From assembly GCF_037893015.1 (NCBI RefSeq), contig NC_133660.1, positions 281,419,067 to 281,483,066 of the forward strand: a stretch of DNA of 64,000 nucleotides. Direction: 5' to 3'. This DNA comes from Macrotis lagotis. Taxonomy: Eukaryota > Chordata > Mammalia > Peramelemorphia > Peramelidae. The position numbers and the translations under genes were made by a program. Below are positions 34,514-45,440 of the stretch, piece after piece (the first letter of the stretch is position 1; every line of letters begins with the position of its first letter). The notes below the pieces were generated by a model. The model was given only the letters and a program-made list of their open reading frames with translations, was not told the origin of the DNA and did not search any database.

Positions 34514-37500
34514 ATGCTGCTCACACTGCGCCTGGCAAGCAGGCAATCCAGCCCCTGGGGAGGGAATGGGCCCCTGAGCCCAGAGGAGGCCGCTCACCAT
34601 TCCCTGTCTAGTGCCAATGAACTGCGCTGCCGACAGCTGCTGGAGGCCACCACGGCCAGATACCGCCATCGGGAAGCCTCGGCAGCCGTGCTGGTGCTCT
34701 TGTGCTCTGTCCATGGAGATCCATCCCTGCTCTACACACTTCGCTCCAGCCGCCTTATCGGGAGGCACAAAGGGGATGTCAGGTATCCTGGGTGGGCACA
34801 GGGAGTCAAATCCAGTCTTGGCCATCACCTTCATACAGAAGCTTGGGCAGGCCAGGCCCCATCCTAGCCCACCCCCAAGCTCCTAGAAGGGGGCCTAGTG
34901 GCCCACCAGGAGGGTTCTACACTGGGCTCATCTATCTCCCTCCTCTGGGCCTCAAGTTTCCCTTCTGTAAAATGGAAGAATTGTTATAGATGGTGGCTAA
35001 GGACCCTTCCACCTCTGACATCCTGTGATTGTCTGACCTAACATCCTGCTTTATTGTGGCCTGGAAGGCCCCCCCCAACAGGTAACCAAGTCCACTCCAG
35101 AGGAGGCTTGCGCCCCCAGTATAGCCTAGCACAGATCTTTGGGCGCTTGGTAGGCACTTGAGAAATTTTGTCACTGTGGTTCAGGGTCAGCACGCATCAG
35201 ATGGAGTGGCTTTTTTTTAAGTTTTTGCAAGGCAATGGGGCTAAGTGGCCTGCCCAAGGCCACATAGCTAGGTAATTATTAAGTGTCTGAGGCTGGATTT
35301 GAACTCAGATCCTCCTGACTCCAGGGCTGGTGCTCTATCCACTGTATCATCTAGCTGCCCCTGGAGTGTCCATTTTTATGGAACTATGGGAGAAGCTCAT
35401 GACCCTCTGAGGGATGATCTCTGGGAGAGCAACGGTTATTGGGTTTGGATTTGGGTCTGAGTTGATGGGGGAAGCAAAAATGTGGAAGCATAAAATGTGA
35501 AATGGTAAACCTGGGGTTCATTAGAACATGGAATGCTGGAGATGAAAGGTGCCTCAGAACTTAAAATGCAGGAGAACTAGAAGAGGTCTTAGAGTGTGGA
35601 ATGCCAGGTCTGAGAGGAACCTTAGAATGCAATGTCAGAGAACTAGAAGATACCTAGAACATGAATGCTAGAGCTGAGAAGAACCTTAGAACGTGTTATG
35701 TCAGAGAACCAGGAGATTCCTTAGGATGTAGAATGTCAGAGAACCTGGAGAAGTCTTAGAACATAGAACAGAGTATCAGAGTGGGACAGGATCTTGGAAT
35801 GTGGAAAATGAAATGTCAGAGAAGAAAGGGGCCTGAGAATGTCAAATATCAGTTGAAAAGGACCTTGGAACCTAGCTAATTCACACTAGTAGAACACAGA
35901 AGCCGGGGCTTCTGATGCTTGGAAGGAGCAGGCAGTGTCCAGGGCGGAAGGAACCCCAAATCACCCCCTTCCAGCTCCTGCTGTCATGTCTGCCCCTGGT
36001 TCTCTCTATTCCCCCAGAGCTAGTTGGCCCAAGCATGAGTAGCAGGGGATGAAGGGCCTTTCTCATATTTTGTGCCTCAGTTTCCCAGGGGGTAAATGTG
36101 ATCCTCAGGACCAGGATATTGTTGATACAGCTCTCCGGGAGACAAGGGAAGAACTAGGCCTGTCCATCCAGGAAGAAAACGTGTGGGGTGTGATGAAACC
36201 AGTGGATACCAAGGTAAGTGCTGCCCCTCCCTGAGACCGTGAGATATAAAGGGCCTCTGGTCTTCTGGCCAGGCCTCCTGGACTCTGTGGCGGCCTTGGT
36301 CTTCTCTACTCTTCAGAGATTTGGAGCTGAACACCTGCTTTGAGTCAAATGAAATCTGAAGGAGCGTCCTCTGTCACACCCAGGAAAGGGGGCCTTTACT
36401 TGAACCCTACTTGAACCATTATATATTTAGCTGCCTTTTCCATGGGCAAAGCACTGGACCTGGGGTCAAAAAGACCTAGGTTCAAATCCTACCTCAGATA
36501 CTGTGTGACCCTGGAAAAGTCACTTGATTGATACCTGCTTCAGTTTCCTTTTCTAGATGACTTCAAGGTCCCTTCCTGACCTAAACTTGGGTTCCTCTTG
36601 TTCTGCCTACAGAAAGACTCCATGGTTGTCCCAGTCATTGCCCAGGTGGGGCCGCTGGAGTCTTTGGACCTCACACCTAACCCACAGGAGGTGAGTGAGG
36701 CCAGAACCATTGCTGCTGGTGTCCCTGCCCCTGCCCAGGGCCTTCCCAGCCTGGCCCCACCCAGCTGCTGTGTGCAGTCCCCCACCTGTATTGGATTCCC
36801 CAGTTGATTCAGTCCTCTTTTTTGACTGGGTACAAAGGCAAAAGAGGAAGAGGCAAAGTTCTTAGTGGCTTCTCTGGACTCTTTTTCAGTACCCCTAGCT
36901 GAACTTTCCATCCTCTATGTCCTAGTCTCTCCTCTCCTGAGAGAAGATAAGGTGCCTGCCCTTCTGGAGCTTACACTCCCCCCAGAAGGAAAACAGCTTG
37001 GGGAGGGAGGCATGAGGAGAATCTTCCTAAAGTCAGAGTTCTCCCAGTGTGAAGTGACCTGCCCCAGGAAGTGGTGGATTTCCCCTTTGAACAAAGGCTG
37101 GGAAATTACTTGCTAAGACTGTTTTAGAAAATGTCCTACAAAAAAATATCCTACATCAGGGATGGCTTGGGTTTGTTACCTGGCCTTGAAGGGACCTTCA
37201 CTATAGTGGTTCCGTGGACCAGTCTCTACTGAAGACTTCCTGTGATGGGGAACTTCCATTGTATTAAGCTCTCCCTTTATCCTTATATAAAGGCATAGGT
37301 TTTTCCCTTCCTTTTATTGGGCCAGAATCTGTTGCCCACAAATGAGTGGGGGTGCTGAGTCATAGAGGGTCTGCACCCCCAAGCTGCAATTCCTTCCTCC
37401 AGGATGTTCCAAGGGGAGGCCATTGCCAACTAGCCCACTGTCCCTTTACTGTACCCCTCAGGACCAGAGCCCAATGTTGGTATCTTGCAGTCAGAACTGC

Positions 37501-37791
37501 TGCCTCCCCTGCAGGCTCTGAGTGGTCTTCATTATCTTTTCTTACCAGGTGGATGACATCTTTACATTGCCACTGGCCCACCTTCTCCACCCACGGAACC
37601 AGGGCTACACCCACTTCTGCCATCAGGGCCGCTATAGCTACACATTGCCCATCTTTCTGCACGGCCCTTACCGCATCTGGGGCCTCACCGCCATCTTCAC
37701 AGAGCTCACACTGGAAATGCTGATGCCAGGGACTTATCACCGCATAGCCCGTTTTGCTGGGCAGCAGAGGAGAGGAGAGACTAAGACATAG
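34514..37791 (+). CDS. NUDT8: Nudix hydrolase 8 (mitochondrial CoA diphosphohydrolase), 4 coding exons
   Basis: Hydrolyses coenzyme A and acyl-CoA to 3',5'-ADP and phosphopantetheine in mitochondria. Exons are 34514-34782, 36081-36213, 36613-36690 and 37549-37791; phases fit and give 240 aa (human 236). The CoA-hydrolase signature LLYTLRSSRL...H.GDVSFPGG (residues 72-94) leads into the Nudix box GGKCDPQDQD...RETREELGL (93-117), with catalytic glutamates at 110, 113 and 114. LPLAHLL and GYTHFC in exon 4 match the family. The ATG at 34514 gives an N-terminus without acidic residues and with Arg6 and Arg10, suited to mitochondrial import. A farther upstream in-frame ATG (34418) would precede the likely acceptor at 34499. 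The C-terminus ends GQQRRGETKT, shorter than and unlike human. Its last seven codons lie in an inverted repeat. Confidence 0.94.
35209..35361 (-). mobile_element. Marsupial tRNA-derived SINE
   Basis: Reverse-strand copy in NUDT8 intron 1. TGGAGTG flanks occur before and after it. Confidence 0.85.
35520..35880. repeat. ~30-40 bp degenerate tandem repeat in NUDT8 intron 1
   Basis: GAATGTCAGAG-AAC-AGGAGA-CCTTAGAAC-like units repeat about ten times with irregular spacing. Examples start near 35527, 35576, 35634, 35695 and 35739. The unit resembles the 'CTAGAGCTGAGAGGAACCTT' part of old mammalian SINEs, so the array may have grown from one. Confidence 0.75.
36430..36570 (+). mobile_element. MIR-like SINE remnant
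   Basis: TGGGGTCAAAAAGACCTAGG, GTTCAAATCCTACCTCAGAT and CTGTGTGACC blocks form a recognisable MIR/CORE-SINE in NUDT8 intron 2. Confidence 0.6.
36779..36938 (-). repeat. Inverted copy of the NUDT8 3' end (left arm)
   Basis: 160 bp in NUDT8 intron 3. Its reverse complement matches 37768-37925 with about ten differences by eye. It includes the sequence equivalent to the last codons, the stop and the first part of the 3' UTR. The shared pieces include ATGGAAAGTTCAGCTAGGGG and GGGGAATCCAATACAGGTGG. Confidence 0.93.
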
Positions 37792-37925
37792 AGCATGGAA
37801 AGTTCAGCTAGGGGTACTGAAAAAGAGTTCAGAGAAGCCACTAAGAACTTTTCCTCTTCCTCTTTTGTCTTTGTACCCAATCAAAAAGGGACTGAACCAA
37901 CTGGGGAATCCAATACAGGTGGGGG
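37768..37925 (+). repeat. Right arm of inverted repeat: NUDT8 terminal codons and 3' UTR
   Basis: 158 bp starting inside the last coding exon (final seven residues and stop) and running 134 bp into the 3' UTR. It faces the arm at 36779-36938 across an 829 bp spacer holding the rest of exon 4. Confidence 0.93.
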
Positions 37926-38473
37926 CTCTTTATTTGTCCAAGTCAACTACAAGCCAGTTTTTCACACAAACAGGAGGAAGCCAGAGGTGCCATCTCTGTC
38001 CAAAAAGAGGCTACCCTGGTGGGTAGGTGGGCAGTGCTTTCACTCAGAATGATTGGAGGAGATCCACTCTCTGGTCTCTTCGGTTGAGTCCAACCTCGCG
38101 GTCTCCACTGGCCCCTACTTGTAAGTGCTGGAACATTCCTAACTCCATGGACTGTCCATGGTGGTCCATCTCTCATCATCTCTGCCTCCTGGTGTTCCTG
38201 CCTTCCTTGGGACCTTCTTCAGGAGACTCTTCCAAGTGTTGCCCACCTTACCCACCCTTCTGATTCCCTTCATTCATTCATTCATTCAGGGACAAAAGTC
38301 CCTTGTATTTCTCTCCCATCAGAATGTCAGCTTCTTGAGGGCAGGGCCTGTTGTATTGCCTTATTTTGTATCTCAAGCATAGCATAGTGAGTGACATGGT
38401 AACACTTAATACATGTTTGTAGACTGAAGGACTTTTGGAAGACCACCAACTTAACTCCACCTGGGTTCAGTAT

Positions 38474-38479
38474 AATAAA
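38474..38479 (+). terminator. Likely NUDT8 poly(A) signal AATAAA
   Basis: AATAAA 683 bp after the stop codon, followed about 25 bp later by GTTGTCTCTGG, a T/G-rich element. The stretch just before it (38320-38430) is an L2-like 3' end. Confidence 0.5.
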
Positions 38480-39639
38480 AGTTGCCTTCTTTGACTGGAA
38501 AAGTTGTCTCTGGCTCATTCCCCAGCAGAGGACTGATCCTGTTTTGACCTTTCCTTGTATCCCCCCTGCCTTGAGTTGGATTCCCAACCTCACCAGTCCA
38601 AATAGACTCCCACCAAGTATTCCAAAGAGACAAACTGGCCCTGGATCATTTGACCCTTGGGTTGGTCATCTAGCCCAACAGGAATTTCATCTGAGCAGGG
38701 ATCATTCAGTCTCTGCCTGAAGTTCTGCAGGGAAAGGCAGGTACCCACTTTACTTTGGGACAATTCACTAACACCCTCCCCTAGATCTTTTTAGACAAAC
38801 TACTGTCTAGTCACACATCCATGAATCTGTACTTGTGTAGTTGCTGTATTGCTAAGACGATATCTCAGTTTGGACCCAAATTCTAGGTTGTTGAAAGCTT
38901 TTTGGATCCTATTTCTTTCAACAAACATGGTGGTTATCCCTCCTCCCTTCCTACTTTTGTGTCTTCTGAAAATTGATAAGCATACCTTCCACACTTTTTA
39001 TCCAAATCTTTGATTAAAATGCTGAGTAGAATGAGTCCCTTCCAGACCATAACAAAAAAGAATAAACAATCAACTCTAACAGAAAAATTAAAGCTCAAAT
39101 AACTAGTGATTACCGAATGGCAGTAGAATTTTATCTACTACTAAGTTATAAATAGCACCTTTACAAAAATTATATTGTAAGTCATAAAGATCTCCCCCCA
39201 AATATTAAACATAACATTTACTGATCTCATTTTGTCAAATGATTTACAGAAACCCGGGTCTGTCATCATTATCCCCAGTATTCATCTGATCTGTACCCAG
39301 AGTAACCCTGGCCACAAGAAATGAGATCACTGGCATTGGTGGTATTAGTGGTTAGCATAGCAGCCTTCCAAAAGAAATGAGATCAGTCTGACATGACCTT
39401 TTCTGAATGAAGGCATGCTAGCTCCTAGGGATCACTCCATCTCATTTCCAATGCTCAGCAGATAACCCTTTAATAATAAATACATTCTAGATGTAGAATG
39501 ATGCCAGGATACAAAGTCAAGTGCACCAGACTACAGTTTGAACAGTCTGTACTCTTTGCCTTTCTTGAAAATTGGAACAACTTCCCTCCTCTTGTCTCAT
39601 GACGCCTATTCTCCACGATCATTAAAAAAGCACTGGCAC

Positions 39640-39806
39640 TGAGGGGTAGCTAAGTGGCAGTGTGGATAGAGCACTTTGCCTGGAGTCAGGAGGACCTGAA
39701 TTCAAATGGGACCAAGTTGACCAAGATAGGGAGAGGTCACCATAGCTATAGTGACACTATAGCTTTTTGACTCTGGGCAAGTCATTAAACCCTGATGGGC
39801 CTCAAA
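39640..39806 (+). mobile_element. Marsupial SINE, diverged
   Basis: GGGTAGCTAAGTGGCAGTGT, GAGTCAGGAGGACCTGAATT and CTGGGCAAGTCATTAAACCC blocks. The middle carries a foreign stretch of roughly 45 bp. Confidence 0.7.
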
Positions 39807-41608
39807 AAAAGAGAAAAATCTATTCACATTTTCCCCATCAGCCAGTATCTTCAGTAGCCTAGGATACAGAGAATTCAAATCCTAAATGTTTTCATGCCAT
39901 TTCCCTCTTGAGGTTTTAAATCCCCATTTGCCATTTTTGTTCTAAACTTCTCTGACTAAAGACTTCCCATTTCATGGAGAAAATAGAAGCACAATAGAGC
40001 TGCCTTCTGCCTTCTTTCCATATCTGTTATTGCCTGTTCCACCCTGAGCAGGGATTCTCCTCTCTCTCTGCTCGACCTCTTTTCCCCAACCTAGCTCAGC
40101 TAAAGTTCCACCCTCTCCTGCCTGCATGTCCACAGGACCACGTCCCTCTCGTCCACAACTGGCTTCCTCTATCACCTGCTTGCTTGCCACGTTCTTGAGA
40201 TCCTTCACCATCTGGGTCAACTCCTGTGGCCAAGCTCGTTTGCCATTATCTTTCCTAATAGAATGCATATCCCAATATGAAGGGCATTATGGATGCTCGC
40301 ATTTCCATTAGCGCTGCCTTTCCCCCAGGCACTCTCTCCCTCATGCCCCATCTTCAATCTGTGACCCGTTGACTCCTCCATATCTCACATCCTTTCCCTC
40401 CTCTATTCAGCAATCACTCCCCCAAGCCTCTTACCGAGGCTTACTGAAATGTCCTCCGCATTGTTCTTCCTGCCTCTCTCTCCCTCTTCTCTGATCCACC
40501 CTCCACCCAGCTGCCACTCTGACATGCCTAGAACATGGTCTGATCATGCCACTCCCCTGCCTAAGAAGTCTTAATGGTTCCCTGCTCTCTCAGAATAAAA
40601 CACTGTCCAGGTATCTCCAACACTGAAAGCCCATATTACTCCACTTCCTGATTAGCCAAACTGCCTTACAGGTAAGGAAACTGAGGCACAGAAGAGTTCA
40701 GTGATGCACATGGCACTGAGTGTTGGAGGCATAGACTCGGGGCCTAAACACCTCTTTTTATGGGGGGCCAACAGTGTAGATCAACTTCTGTTGGCAGAAA
40801 GAAAACTCCCAAGGCCCTTCTTCATGAGCTCCTGGGAACAGTGAGGCCATCACTGCCCCAGGAAAAGAGAGTGGGTTCTCTCTGAGGGAGAAGGAAAGTG
40901 AAAACCTCGAAAGGGGCAAAAAGAGAATTCAGGAAGAAAGGTGTGGACAGGGTTTCTGCACTGTGCAATAAAGGGGCAAGGGATGTACTCCAGAGAGATG
41001 AAGGGAAGCTGGGCATCAGCACCACTGCAACAGTGGTCAGTCCCTCCTCACTACTGGAAGGTAAGGGGTGAACCCTGCAGAAGCCAATCAGAACCAAGAG
41101 GAGAGACCTAGAGCTGTCTGTGTTTTCCAAGACATGAAGGTGACATAACTCTCTCCCTTTCTCACCCCATCTCCTCCTTCCCAGGAAGAATGAATATCCC
41201 TTCCTAAGACTGCCTCCATTCTTAAGGTTTGCTTAAATCTCTTTTTTAATTAATTCTGAAAGCCAGATCAGCCCAAGTAGCTCCTAATTTGTATGTATTT
41301 CATTACTGTAAATTGCCAGTAATAGGAAATAGACAGTGAGCACAGACTCTCTCTCTCTTAAGAGTTAAGGTTATATTCCAGCTGGGAGCTCTACAATTGA
41401 ATTAAAGTAAATCTTATTGATTTTATATTTCATAACTTCCCAAAGCAGGGAGAAATAGGAAGCTGGGAGTTTCCCTTAACAACAGCATAAGATTGAAGGG
41501 GTGAGAGGAGGCATGGAAAGAAAGGAACAGGAGCTGGTTCCCTCAAAGGGTCAGAGGAACGATATGAAACAAGATTACCCTTACCCAGAGACTCTTTGGG
41601 GTGGGTTG

Positions 41609-41743
41609 GCAAGGCAATGGAGATAAATGACTTCCCAAGGTCACCGAGCTAGGTAATTATTAAATGTCTGAGGCTCAATTTGAACCCAGGTCCTCCTGAC
41701 TCCAGGGCTGGTGCTCTATCCACTGTACCACCTAGCTGTCCCA
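41609..41743 (-). mobile_element. Marsupial tRNA-derived SINE
   Basis: Reverse-strand copy flanked by CCCAGAGACTC on both sides (about 41584 and 41745). Confidence 0.88.
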
Positions 41744-42127
41744 CCCCAGAGACTCAATGTTTTTTTGTGCAACAGACTCGTGTGGCAGGCTGGGGAAGCC
41801 TGGCATCCCATCAAAGAATCATGTATAAAATAGAATATATTTTTTGAGGCTGCAAAGTCAATTATATCAAAATACAGTTATCAAAATATTTTTAAAAACA
41901 AGTTCATGGACCTCACTATCAGGATACATCTTAGAACATATGTACATGAGTTCATACAAAGTAATTTGAAGAGAGATAGAAAACCAGAGAATACTAACAA
42001 ATGAAGTGGGATTACAGAAGCCTTTATGAGGAAGCTGAGCCAATACTCCTCAAGGGGCTCTATCTTTGGGCTCACTTAGATCTGCTCACCAAGAGTTTGG
42101 AGATACCTGATCCCAGTGGAAGAATTG

Positions 42128-42129
<2 letters not shown>

Positions 42130-42209
<80 letters not shown>

Positions 42210-42268
42210 TTCTCTTCTCTTCTTCCCTCCCTTTCCCTCTCCTCTCTCTCCCTCCATCTTTCTCTCTC
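42130..42268. repeat. (CT)38 microsatellite and pyrimidine-rich extension
   Basis: About 76 bp of perfect CT repeat, then CCCTCTTCTC-type pyrimidine sequence to 42268. Confidence 0.97.
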
Positions 42269-42739
42269 ATTCCCCCGCCCTAACTCTGGTAAACTTCCAG
42301 AGAAAGCCCCAAAACAAAGCATAGGTGGGACTCACATCTAGGGTCTCCCCAAAATGTGGGTCATAGGGTCTCTTCTAGAAAAGTATTCAATACATGATAC
42401 TTACTATATGTGTGACCTTGGGCTAGTCACTTAACCCCATTGCCTTGCCAAAAAAAATTTGAAAGAAAAAGAATTCAATACATACAGTTGGTATCAAATC
42501 TGGAGCAACACTTTATTTCTTCTAGCTTAGAAAATAGTCAAGACATAGGACTTGCAGGAACAAGAAGAGGGAACACAAAACATCTCTAGTCACCATTATA
42601 GTCATTCTTCTCCCTGGAGAAGATAGATGAGTTTATATAAATGCAGAACACATAATTCACTTTCATCTCAGATGTGCAAGATCCAAGAGATTCCTAAGGA
42701 CCAGATCTCTGACCAGCCAAGGCAAGTCCAGGGGTTCCA

Positions 42740-42995
42740 AGAATGAATTGTTATGGTGATGGTGCCATAGTATATAAAATACAGGGCTTGGAGTCAGAAA
42801 GACCCCTCTTCCTGAGTTCAAATTTGGCCTCAGATATTTCCTAGCTATGTGTTCCTGGACAAGTCCCTTCACCCTGATATCTTAGTTTCCTCATCTGTAA
42901 AATGAACCAAAGAAGGAAATGGCAAGCCCCTTCAGTATCTCTGCCAAGAAAACCCAAATAGAATCATAAAGAATCAGACATGACTGAAATGACTG
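42740..42995 (+). mobile_element. MAR1-like SINE with RTE-type tail
   Basis: GGAGTCAGAAAGACC, TTCAAATTTGGCCTCAGATA and AAGGAAATGGCAAGCCCCTT, ending AATCAGACATGACTGAAATG. The last block matches the 3' end of the RTE LINE at 50.8 kb (AGTCAGACATAACTGAAC), as expected if RTE machinery moved it. Confidence 0.75.
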
Positions 42996-43479
42996 GCCAG
43001 CAAGAACAGAAATCCAAAAATGGTCTTGGGAGTGGGCTTTCCTTCTTCTTGTTTCCTATGTCCCATTACCCCTTCCACTTCTCACATCTCAACTTTCCCC
43101 ATTGCTATTTCAATATATCATGACTTGGCATAGGAAATTAAATGAGAATTTTTGGAGAATTTTGCAGAAGCCAGAGATGACACTCAAAGATCATAGACAA
43201 CATAGAAAAAGTTTAAAAACTCAGAAATGCATAAAATAGATCAATCCAAATTTTAAAATAAGATACTGTAAACATCTCATAAAAGAAAAACAAAAAATTC
43301 AGACTCCTCTTGTATGAAGGGTGGCCAAAAAAATTTACATGGTTTTTCCAGGTGGCGGCAGTGCTGCGCCCCTAACCCCAAACTATGCTAAGAAGCTGTC
43401 ATCACCAAAGCAATTTGGTATCAGACAATGGAATGGTTGATCAATGGAACAGATAGGTGCATAATATACAGCATCAAAT

Positions 43480-45440
43480 GCTCACAGTAGAATTGTGTTT
43501 GATAAACCTAGAGATCCCAGTTATTGGGATATAATGCTGGGAAAACTGAAAAGCAATCTGGCAGAAACTGGGTATAGAACAACATCTCATACCATGTAGC
43601 AAAGTGAATTCTAAATAAGTACATGATTTAAATATAAATTGTAACATCATAAGCAAATTTTAAAGCATGGATGAAAGGACCTCTCAGGTCTATGGATAAG
43701 AGGAGAGTTTGGAACATTTTAATTACATAAAATTAAAAATTTTTGCACAAACAAAACCAGATAAAGTTTGGAGAATTCTGGGGGAGGGATGTGTGGCAAA
43801 TTTTTTTCTTTTTCCTTTTTTTCATCCATATGCACATGTATATTTTTTAGGTTACAAAATTTCCTTCCCACCCCCCTCCCCTCAGTGGTAAATAGTTAAA
43901 TTAGCATTATATTTACATATATATTTTGATAAACACGTTTATAAATTAGTTATTTTGGTATGAGGAATTCGGATTAAGGGAACGAGATACGTAAGAGATA
44001 ATTTTTATAAATTGTTCATCAGTTTTGGAAGGGTTGGGTTTTGGTTTTGTTTTTGTTTTTGGATGGGGGATAACATTGTCCATAGCCAGTCTAATATGGC
44101 TGTCCTAGCTCTCTGAACTGCTGAGAGAGCTGCTTCCATCAAAATCGATCATCTCACAATGCTGTTGTTCATGTGAACATTGTTCTCTTGGTTTTTGCTC
44201 CCTTTGCTCAGCACCAGATTCGGTAAGGCATTCCGTGTTCCTCTAGAGTCCAACCATTTATGGTTCCTTATAGAACAATAATATTCCATAGTATTCATGT
44301 ACTTGTTTAGCCATTCCCCAGTGGATGGCATCCCCTCAATTTACAATTCTTTGCCACTACAAAAAGGGCTGTATGAATATCTTGGATCATGTAGGACTTT
44401 TCCTATTTTTTTATGATTTCTTCTTGCTGAGTCAAAGTGTATGAACATTTTTATTGCTCTTTAGGCTTACTTCCATATTGCTCTCCAGAAAGGTTGGATC
44501 CATTCACAATTCCACCAATAATGCATTAATGCCCCAATCTTCCCACAACCTCTCCAGCATTGATCATTTTCCCTTTTCCTTATCTTGGCCAAACTGATAG
44601 GTGTGAGATGATACCTCATGGTGGTTTTGATTAAATCTGCAGCAAATTTATCTCAGAAAAGACTGATTTCTAAGATATATAGGAAGCCGAATCAAATTTA
44701 CTAGAATTAGAGCCAATACCCCAACTGATAAGTAGTCAGAGGATTGGAATAGGCAGTTTTCACAAGAAGAAATTCAAGCTAAACTATATGAAATACAAGC
44801 TATATGAAAATACAAGGTGCGAGCTACCACCTCACACCTGTCAGATCAGATGACAGAAAAGGAAGGGTCTGTAGGAAAGCAGGTACACAACACACTGTTT
44901 GGAACTGTGCTCAACAGACTGTGTGTGTACTTTGACCTGACAATATCACTATGCTCTAGAAAAATCACCAAAAGAGGAAAAGAACCTATGTGTACAAAAA
45001 TATGTAGAATAGTTCCTTTCCTAGTGACAAAGAATTGGAAATCAAGGGGATGCCCATTGGTTGGCACATGGACAAACAATTCCTGGTATAGGAAAGTGAT
45101 GTAATTCTGTTGTGGTATAAGAAATAATGAAGGGTGGGGTGGATGGGTGGTACAGTGGATAGAGCACCAGCCCTGGAGTCAGGAGGACCTGAGGTCAAAT
45201 CCGGTCTCAGACACTTAATAATTCCCTAGCTGTGTGGCCTTGGGCAAGCCACTTAACTCCATTGCCTTGCAAAAACTAAAAAAAAAAAAATGATGAAGAG
45301 GATGGTTTCTGGAACACCTGGAAAGATCTGTGTGAACTGATGCAGAAGAGAGTGAGCAGAACCAAGAAAACAATTTACACACGACCAGCAATGCCATAAA
45401 GGTAATCGACTGTGAAAAACTTAGTAATTGTGATCAATAC
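43480..45440. mobile_element. Cluster of L1 fragments in alternating orientation
   Basis: 43480-43800 is plus-strand ORF2 3' sequence (AAAAATTTTTGCACAAACAAAA). About 43805-44640 is minus-strand L1 3' sequence (TGGATCCATTCACAATTCCA, TGATAGGTGTGAGATGATAC). About 44640-45440 is plus again (CCCCAACTGATAAGTAGTCA, AAAGAATTGGAAATCAAGGG) and is split by a SINE at about 45133-45290. None retains a usable reading frame. Confidence 0.8.
45133..45290 (+). mobile_element. Marsupial tRNA-derived SINE inside L1
   Basis: GGTGGTACAGTGGATAGAGC through CCATTGCCTTGCAAAAAC and an A13 tail. It splits the L1 motif AGAAATGATGAAGAGGATGG. Confidence 0.92.

Noticed and set aside
35520-35880. CRISPR-like array
   Set aside because: Irregular, degenerate tandem units in a vertebrate intron, with no uniform repeats or spacers.
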